From JBKQHQ01 sp052148715 (GTDB lineage: Bacteria > Pseudomonadota > Alphaproteobacteria > Rhizobiales > Xanthobacteraceae), in the NCBI GenBank assembly GCA_052148715.1, contig JBKQHQ010000103.1, positions 1 through 29,829 of the forward strand: a stretch of DNA of 29,829 nt, given 5' to 3'. Each line of letters begins with the position of its first letter. The first letter of the stretch is position 1. Below are positions 25,212 to 29,829 of the stretch, piece after piece. Both the position numbers and the translations under genes were made by a program. The notes below the pieces were generated by a model, which was not told the DNA's origin, searched no databases, and saw only the letters and a list, made by a program, of their open reading frames with translations.

Positions 25212-25528
25212 GTCGTGGTTGGCTCGTTGGAAATTCCGCAGGCCCGATACCGTCCGCGAGAACGGAGCAAGCCCTTGAAATCAAAGGGGGACATCGAATT
25301 TCCGAAGGAGGCGTCGCGACGAGCCTAAAACCCCACGAAAATCGCGCGCTTGCTAACACATCGATATCCGCGGCGCAACACAGCCCAACGCAGCGCAACC
25401 ACAGGGGAAACCGTTGGGTTGTCGCGTACTCCACCTCTCCCCGGCGGGAAGAGGTCGGCGCGCGTTGGCGCGCCGGGTGAGGGGCGCCAGCGCGGGACAG
25501 GTGATAAGGCGCGTCCGCGAGCATAAAC
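25212..25528. other. Promoter-side intergenic region of the atp operon
   Basis: About 317 bp without a gene between the 109-residue ORF and atpH. It holds the repeat at 25431-25488. The promoter of the operon probably lies here, reading leftward, but I cannot assign boxes. Confidence 0.4.
25431..25488. repeat. Double-hairpin intergenic repeat upstream of atpH
   Basis: CCTCTCCCC...GGGAAGAGG (25434-25454, one mismatch) is followed by the perfect stem GGCGCGC/GCGCGCC with loop GTTG (25457-25474) and CGGGTGAGGGG. This resembles the CTCACCC/GAGAGG intergenic repeats common in rhizobial genomes. Confidence 0.55.
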
Positions 25529-25858
25529 TTACCTGCGTCCCCTCGTCGCGCCGTTCGTTGGCGCCTTCGCCGATTTCCTCGGCCTCCCGAGCGGGTCTTG
25601 CCAATAGAAGCGACCGAATTCGGCGCGGGCCACCTGCATGGCGAACTGAGCCCGTCGCGAGGCCGCATCGGCGGGTCGCTTCCTGGTGATCTCCGGCAGC
25701 TCGCGCGGCTCGCTGACCTCGGCGCAGGCCGCACATTCGACACGCCATAGCGCCCGCGCGTAAAGGGCATCGGCGTGGGCGGCGATCGCCTGTTCCGGAG
25801 TGTGCGCGAATACCGGATGCTGCCGGCGACGTGCCGGCTTGTGGTTTGGGGTTTTCAA
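25529..25858 (-). CDS. Hypothetical basic protein, 109 residues
   Basis: Reverse-strand ORF beginning with TTG at 25858 (MKTPNHKPARRRQHPVF), chosen because GGGAGAAG lies about 5 nt upstream. Ala- and Arg-rich, probably largely helical (TPEQAIAAHADALYARALWR). It has one CAAC motif (VECAACAEV) and a basic tail with FYWQDPLGRPRKSAK. No signal peptide or membrane segment; likely cytoplasmic. I do not recognise a family. It lies between atpH and recQ on the same strand, with a GCGACCG/CGGTCGC stem-loop (25880-25902) in its leader. The good ribosome site favours a real gene. Confidence 0.55.
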   Translation of the reverse strand: MKTPNHKPARRRQHPVFAHTPEQAIAAHADALYARALWRVECAACAEVSEPRELPEITRKRPADAASRRAQFAMQVARAEFGRFYWQDPLGRPRKSAKAPTNGATRGRR

Positions 25859-26088
25859 GATTCTTCTCCCTCGTTGGATGCGACCGTCGGAATGGCGGTC
25901 GCGCCTACGCGGTGACGCGCAAAACGCGCGGCAACCGTCACTAGGTTTCCTGAGGGAGCGGGGCTAAGCCCGGAGATGTCCGATGAAATTCGGCATGCGG
26001 TCTTATCGCGTGGGAGCGGGGCGAAATTCGGGCAATCTGGTCGTGCGACGTCGTCGCGTTTGATCGGGAAGGCCGGAGATCGAAGCGG

Positions 26089-27900
26089 TCAGGAGCCCGC
26101 GCGGACGACCGTCAAAAAGGTCTCTCCGTACTGCCTGAGCTTGGCTTCGCCGACGCCGTGGACGTCGCTCATCTCGGCGAGGGTCTTTGGCCGCCGCCGC
26201 GCCATCTCCAACAGCGTCCGGTCGGCGAAGACCACGTAGGCCGGCACGCCCTGGGCCTTGGCGAGAGCCGTGCGCTGCTGCTTCAGCGCCTCGAAGAGGG
26301 CCTGATCGGCTTCCGAGCCGTTGCCCAGCGCCTCCCTTGCGGCCTTGGCCGCGCGCTCCTTTCGTCCCGCGGGCTTCAGGGTGTCCTTGCGCAGGCTGAG
26401 CTTGGTTTGCCCCTTGAGCACCGCGCGGCCCGCCTCGGTCATCGTCCAGCGGCCGTAGCTCGCCATGTCCTGCTCGATGATGCCGGCGGCGTGCAGCTGG
26501 CGGAAAATCGAGCGCCACTCGTTCTTGGAGAATTCCTTGCCGACGCCGAAGGTCGGTAGCACGTGGTGGCGGAATTTGCTGATCGCTTCGGTCTCCTCGC
26601 CGACCAGCAGGTTGATCAGATGCTCGCTGCCGAAGCGCTCGCCGGTGCGGAGCATGGCCGACATTGCTTTCTGCGCCGCGATGGTGCCGTCGATCACCTC
26701 GGCACCGTCGAGGCAGACATCGCAATTGCCGCAAGGGCCGGTCGTCTCGGCGAAATAGGCGAGCAGCGTCTGGCGCCGGCACCGCGGCGATTCGCACAGC
26801 GAGACGAGGGCGTTGAGCCGCTGGCGCTCGACCCGCTTCTGCTCCTCCGAGGAATCGCTGTCGTCGATCTGCATCCGCCGCAGGCGGATGTCGCCCGTCC
26901 CGAAGAAGGTGAGCGCATCGGCCGTCAGTCCGTCGCGGCCGGCGCGGCCGATCTCCTGGTAATAGCTCTCGATGTTGCTCGGCATGTCGGTGTGGCAGAC
27001 AAAGCGCACGTCCGGCTTGTCGACGCCCATGCCGAACGCCACAGTCGCAACGATGATCACCGCGTCCTCCTGCAGGAAGGCGTCCTGGTGGCGCGAGCGC
27101 GCGGAGGGGTCCATGCCGGCGTGGTAGGGCAGGGCCTTGAAGCCGTGCGACGCCAAAAACTCCGCCACCGCTTCGGTCTTCTTGCGCGAGCTGCAATAGA
27201 CGATGCCGCTCTGCCCGCGATGCGCCTTCACGAAGTCCAGAAGTTCCCCACGCCCGCCGGATTTCGGCCGCATCATCAGCCGCAAATTCGGCCGATCGAA
27301 GCCGTGCACGAACACCTTGGGTGGCTGCGGAAACAGCTTTTCCACGATGTCGGCGCGGGTTGAGGCGTCGGCGGTGGCGGTAAGCGCGATGATCTGCGCG
27401 CCGAGCTCCGTGCGCACCTTGCCGAGCGTCAGATATTCCGGGCGAAAGTCATGTCCCCATTGCGAGATGCAATGGGCTTCGTCGACCGCGATCAGGCCCA
27501 CCTTGGCGCGCGAGAAAAGGGCGAGCGTCTCCGGTTTCATCAGCCGCTCGGGCGCCACATAGACGAGGCGCAGCTCGCCGCGCGCGATCCCCTCCAAAAT
27601 ATCCCGGTTCTCGGCAAAATCGTTCGACGAGTTCAAGCTCGCGGCGGCGATCCCGTAGCCGCGCAGCTGCGCCACCTGGTTGCGCATCAACGCGATCAGC
27701 GGCGACACCACGACCGTCAGTCCGTCGCGCAGCAGCGCTGGCAGTTGATAGCATAGCGACTTGCCGCTGCCGGTCGGCATTACCGCGAGCACGTCGCGGC
27801 CGTCGAGGATCGTCTCGATGATCTCCGCCTGGCCGGCGCGGAACGAATCAAACCCGAAGGTGGTACGAAGCGTTTGCTCCGCCGCGGCGAGATCGGCCAT
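26089..27900 (-). CDS. recQ: ATP-dependent DNA helicase RecQ
   Basis: 603 residues. A 3'-to-5' DNA helicase of recombination and fork repair. Seen in order: the Q-type motif 0 (FRAGQAEIIE, Q24), Walker A MPTGSGKS (41-48), DEAH at 140-143 followed by the RecQ loop CISQWGHDFRPEY, motif V/VI ATVAFGMGVDKPD and QEIGRAGRDG (315-324), the zinc site C374-C390-C393-C396 (RCRRQT then CGNCDVC), a winged-helix RQC part, and a C-terminal HRDC domain (about 530-600, LFEALKQQRTALAKAQGVPA). This is the full E. coli-like layout. ATG 27900 is divergent from the ubiD-like gene 160 bp away. Confidence 0.96.
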   Translation of the reverse strand: MADLAAAEQTLRTTFGFDSFRAGQAEIIETILDGRDVLAVMPTGSGKSLCYQLPALLRDGLTVVVSPLIALMRNQVAQLRGYGIAAASLNSSNDFAENRDILEGIARGELRLVYVAPERLMKPETLALFSRAKVGLIAVDEAHCISQWGHDFRPEYLTLGKVRTELGAQIIALTATADASTRADIVEKLFPQPPKVFVHGFDRPNLRLMMRPKSGGRGELLDFVKAHRGQSGIVYCSSRKKTEAVAEFLASHGFKALPYHAGMDPSARSRHQDAFLQEDAVIIVATVAFGMGVDKPDVRFVCHTDMPSNIESYYQEIGRAGRDGLTADALTFFGTGDIRLRRMQIDDSDSSEEQKRVERQRLNALVSLCESPRCRRQTLLAYFAETTGPCGNCDVCLDGAEVIDGTIAAQKAMSAMLRTGERFGSEHLINLLVGEETEAISKFRHHVLPTFGVGKEFSKNEWRSIFRQLHAAGIIEQDMASYGRWTMTEAGRAVLKGQTKLSLRKDTLKPAGRKERAAKAAREALGNGSEADQALFEALKQQRTALAKAQGVPAYVVFADRTLLEMARRRPKTLAEMSDVHGVGEAKLRQYGETFLTVVRAGS

Positions 27901-28060
27901 GCTTTACGGTTCCGGGTGCCGCGGCCTGTCTAGCAGATGCAGGCCATGCGCCAAAAGGTGCGCTAAGAATATCGGCCCGCCGCGCGACGGTAGTCTTTTG
28001 CGCCCGCTGTGTACTTAAGAACGGCCGTAGCGGTCGGATGCAACAGTCGAGGATGCTTCA

Positions 28061-29707
28061 ATGAATGCCCCAGCGCCGCCCGATCGGAGTTACGCCGATC
28101 TGCACGAGCATCTCGAGCGCCTCGACAAGGCCGGCCTGCTCCGCCGTATCGACGCGCCCGTGAACAAGGACACCGAGATGCATCCGTTGGTGCGCTGGCA
28201 GTTTCGCGGCGGTATTGCGGAGAAGGACCGAAAGGCGTTCTTGTTCACGAACATCGTCGACTCGAAGGGCCGCCACTACGACATCCCCGTGGTGGTCGGT
28301 GCATACGCGACCAACCCGGAGATTTACTGCATCGGCGTCAACGTCACGCGGACCGAGGAGATCGGCCCGGCATGGGAGCGCGCCATCGCCAATCCGATTG
28401 CGCCGTGCCTCGTGGACAGCGCGCCATGTCACGAGGTGGTCGTCACGGGCAAAGATCTCGAAGGGCCGGGTCGGGGCCTCGAATCTCTGCCGATACCGAT
28501 ATCGACGCCGGGCTTCGACGCCGCGCCCTATCTCACCGCTACCTGCGTCATCACCCGCGACCCCGATAGCGGCGTGCAGAACATCGGCACCTATCGCGGC
28601 CAGCTGAAGGCCCCGACGCGGCTCGGAATGATGACGCTCACGAGCCTGCGCGCCGGCGGCTTCGAGCATTGGCGTAAGCACAACGCGCGCGATCAAAAAA
28701 TGCCGGTGGCGATCGTGGTCGGCTGTCCCCCCGTCGTTGCGTATCAGGGGCCGCAAAAACTGCCGATCGGGGTGGACGAGATCACGGTCGCGGGCGGACT
28801 TGCCGGCGGACCGATCAACGTGGCGCGCGGGCGCACCGTGGACCTGCTGGTGCCGGCCGAGTCCGAACTGGTGATCGAGGGCTATATCGATCCGGACTAT
28901 CTCGAGCCCGAGGGGCCCTTCGGCGAGTCGCACGGCTATGTTGCGCTCGAGGACTACAACCTGGTCGTCAACGTGACCGCCATCACGCGGCGTCGAAACG
29001 CGATCCTCACCTCGTACATGTCGCAGGTGACGCCCAGTGAATCGAGCGTGGTCAAGCGGCTTGCCTATGAACCCCTATTCCTGGCCCATGTGCGCGACCA
29101 CCTCGCGATCAAGGGCATCAGGAGGGTCACGCTGCACGAGCCGCTGACCAATTTGCGCAAGGTCGTCATCCTTCAGTTTGTGCGCGGCGTGCCGCGCACG
29201 GAAATTTGGCGCGCGCTGCACGGCGTCCTCACGCTGCAGGCATTCGTCGGCAAGTTCGTCATCGCGGTGGACGAGGATATCGATACGCAAAACGCGGATG
29301 CCGTATTTTGGGCGATGTCCTACCGATGCAATCCCGCCGAGGATACACAGATCGTCCGCCATCGCGAGCCCGGCCATGTGCCGCGAACGAGCGGCGAGCC
29401 GGTCTCGGATTCCGCGCTCCTGATCGATGCGACCATGAAAGAGGCGATGCCGCCGATCGCCTTGCCCAAGCGCGAGTTCATGGAGAATGCCAAGGCGCTG
29501 TGGGAAAGGCTCGGTCTGCCGCCGCTCAAGCCGGAAGCGCCGTGGTTTGGCTACTCACTCGGCGATTGGACGGATGAATGGGACAAGAACGCGCTCGACG
29601 CGACCCGCGGCGAGTGGATGAATCGCAGCGAGTCCTACCGCCAGCGTCGCAAACGCGGCGTCATGCCGAACACGCCGACGCGTGCAGCGGAAAAAACCGA
29701 GGACTAG
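28061..29707 (+). CDS. UbiD-family (prenyl-FMN-dependent) decarboxylase
   Basis: 548 residues from ATG 28061 (MNAPAPPDRSYADLHEHLER) with GAGG about 10 nt upstream. UbiD enzymes decarboxylate aromatic or unsaturated acids reversibly with prenylated FMN. The catalytic E-R-E set is present: Arg179 in NIGTYRGQLK and Glu284/Glu289 in EPEGPFGESHGY. Other family features are SLPIPISTPGFD and VTPSESSVVKR. True UbiD acts on 4-hydroxy-3-polyprenylbenzoate in ubiquinone synthesis and is near 490-500 residues; this one is longer and more like the paralogues that act on small aromatic or phenylacrylic acids. No ubiX-like flavin prenyltransferase is in the window, so the substrate is open and I withhold a gene symbol. 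Confidence 0.88.
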   Translation: MNAPAPPDRSYADLHEHLERLDKAGLLRRIDAPVNKDTEMHPLVRWQFRGGIAEKDRKAFLFTNIVDSKGRHYDIPVVVGAYATNPEIYCIGVNVTRTEEIGPAWERAIANPIAPCLVDSAPCHEVVVTGKDLEGPGRGLESLPIPISTPGFDAAPYLTATCVITRDPDSGVQNIGTYRGQLKAPTRLGMMTLTSLRAGGFEHWRKHNARDQKMPVAIVVGCPPVVAYQGPQKLPIGVDEITVAGGLAGGPINVARGRTVDLLVPAESELVIEGYIDPDYLEPEGPFGESHGYVALEDYNLVVNVTAITRRRNAILTSYMSQVTPSESSVVKRLAYEPLFLAHVRDHLAIKGIRRVTLHEPLTNLRKVVILQFVRGVPRTEIWRALHGVLTLQAFVGKFVIAVDEDIDTQNADAVFWAMSYRCNPAEDTQIVRHREPGHVPRTSGEPVSDSALLIDATMKEAMPPIALPKREFMENAKALWERLGLPPLKPEAPWFGYSLGDWTDEWDKNALDATRGEWMNRSESYRQRRKRGVMPNTPTRAAEKTED

Positions 29708-29733
29708 AGCGGATTCCGCTCATGTTCGAACAT
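29707..29733. repeat. Adjacent short palindromes after the UbiD-family gene
   Basis: GAGCGG-ATT-CCGCTC (29707-29721) overlaps the stop codon and is followed at once by the perfect 12-bp palindrome ATGTTCGAACAT (29722-29733). The first may be a transcript end; the second could be a binding site for a gene beyond the window. The remaining 96 bp show no gene. Confidence 0.4.
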
Positions 29734-29829
29734 AACCGGCGTGGCGAAAGAAGTTCCTGCATTCTTTTGGGCTGAAACTGTTAACAATGCGGCCGATCCT
29801 ACGCCGCAAGCATTGAATTGTGCGCTCTG

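Noticed and set aside
26003..27196. A 397-codon minus-strand frame inside recQ
   Set aside because: Shifted frame of recQ itself, with Arg/Pro-rich nonsense composition.

Overview
The window looks like a chromosomal segment of an alphaproteobacterium of the order Hyphomicrobiales (Rhizobiales), probably close to Bradyrhizobium, Rhodoplanes or Pseudolabrys. The grounds are the high GC content, the atpHAGDC order without atpB/E/F, an IalB-family gene, an IS1-like element of a type seen in rhizobia, and palindromic intergenic repeats typical of the group. This placement is an inference; no marker here fixes a genus.

Left part (1-5546), a decayed surface-protein and mobile-element zone. A leftward gene for an exported TIG/IPT-repeat protein runs off the left edge. 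Next come frameshifted ends of autotransporter barrels and a copy of ialB cut cleanly by a 2302-bp IS1-family element with 23-bp perfect terminal repeats and an 8-bp target duplication. The element carries more than a transposase: a small basic Lys/Arg-rich ORF, a coiled-coil plus HARE-HTH-like ORF, a long hairpin, a tRNA-like sequence and a second stem-loop. Right of ialB, on the minus strand, lie remnants of an autotransporter passenger and of a CHAT-domain protein.

Centre (5547-17612): one intact gene encodes a roughly 4021-residue autotransporter. It has a long N-terminal signal region, a passenger of about 48 glycine-rich units built around GI-x-AQSIGGGGGNGGF, and a C-terminal beta-barrel ending in Trp. 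A 567-bp three-unit block is tandemly duplicated inside it. An intact ialB paralogue follows. The order barrel end - second barrel-end remnant - ialB occurs both here and in the decayed left copy, so the whole module appears to have been duplicated once.

18428-20060 holds a small signal-peptide ORF, a Rap1a/Tai-like exported protein and about 640 bp without a recognisable gene.

Right part (20061-29829), mostly housekeeping. The F1 ATP synthase operon atpH-A-G-D-C runs leftward, with a 110-bp palindromic repeat between atpA and atpG. A 109-residue hypothetical gene and recQ are also leftward. A UbiD-family decarboxylase gene is divergent from recQ. The F1 genes form one functional unit, while the left and centre form a cell-surface adhesion/secretion island with clear signs of duplication, recombination and decay.
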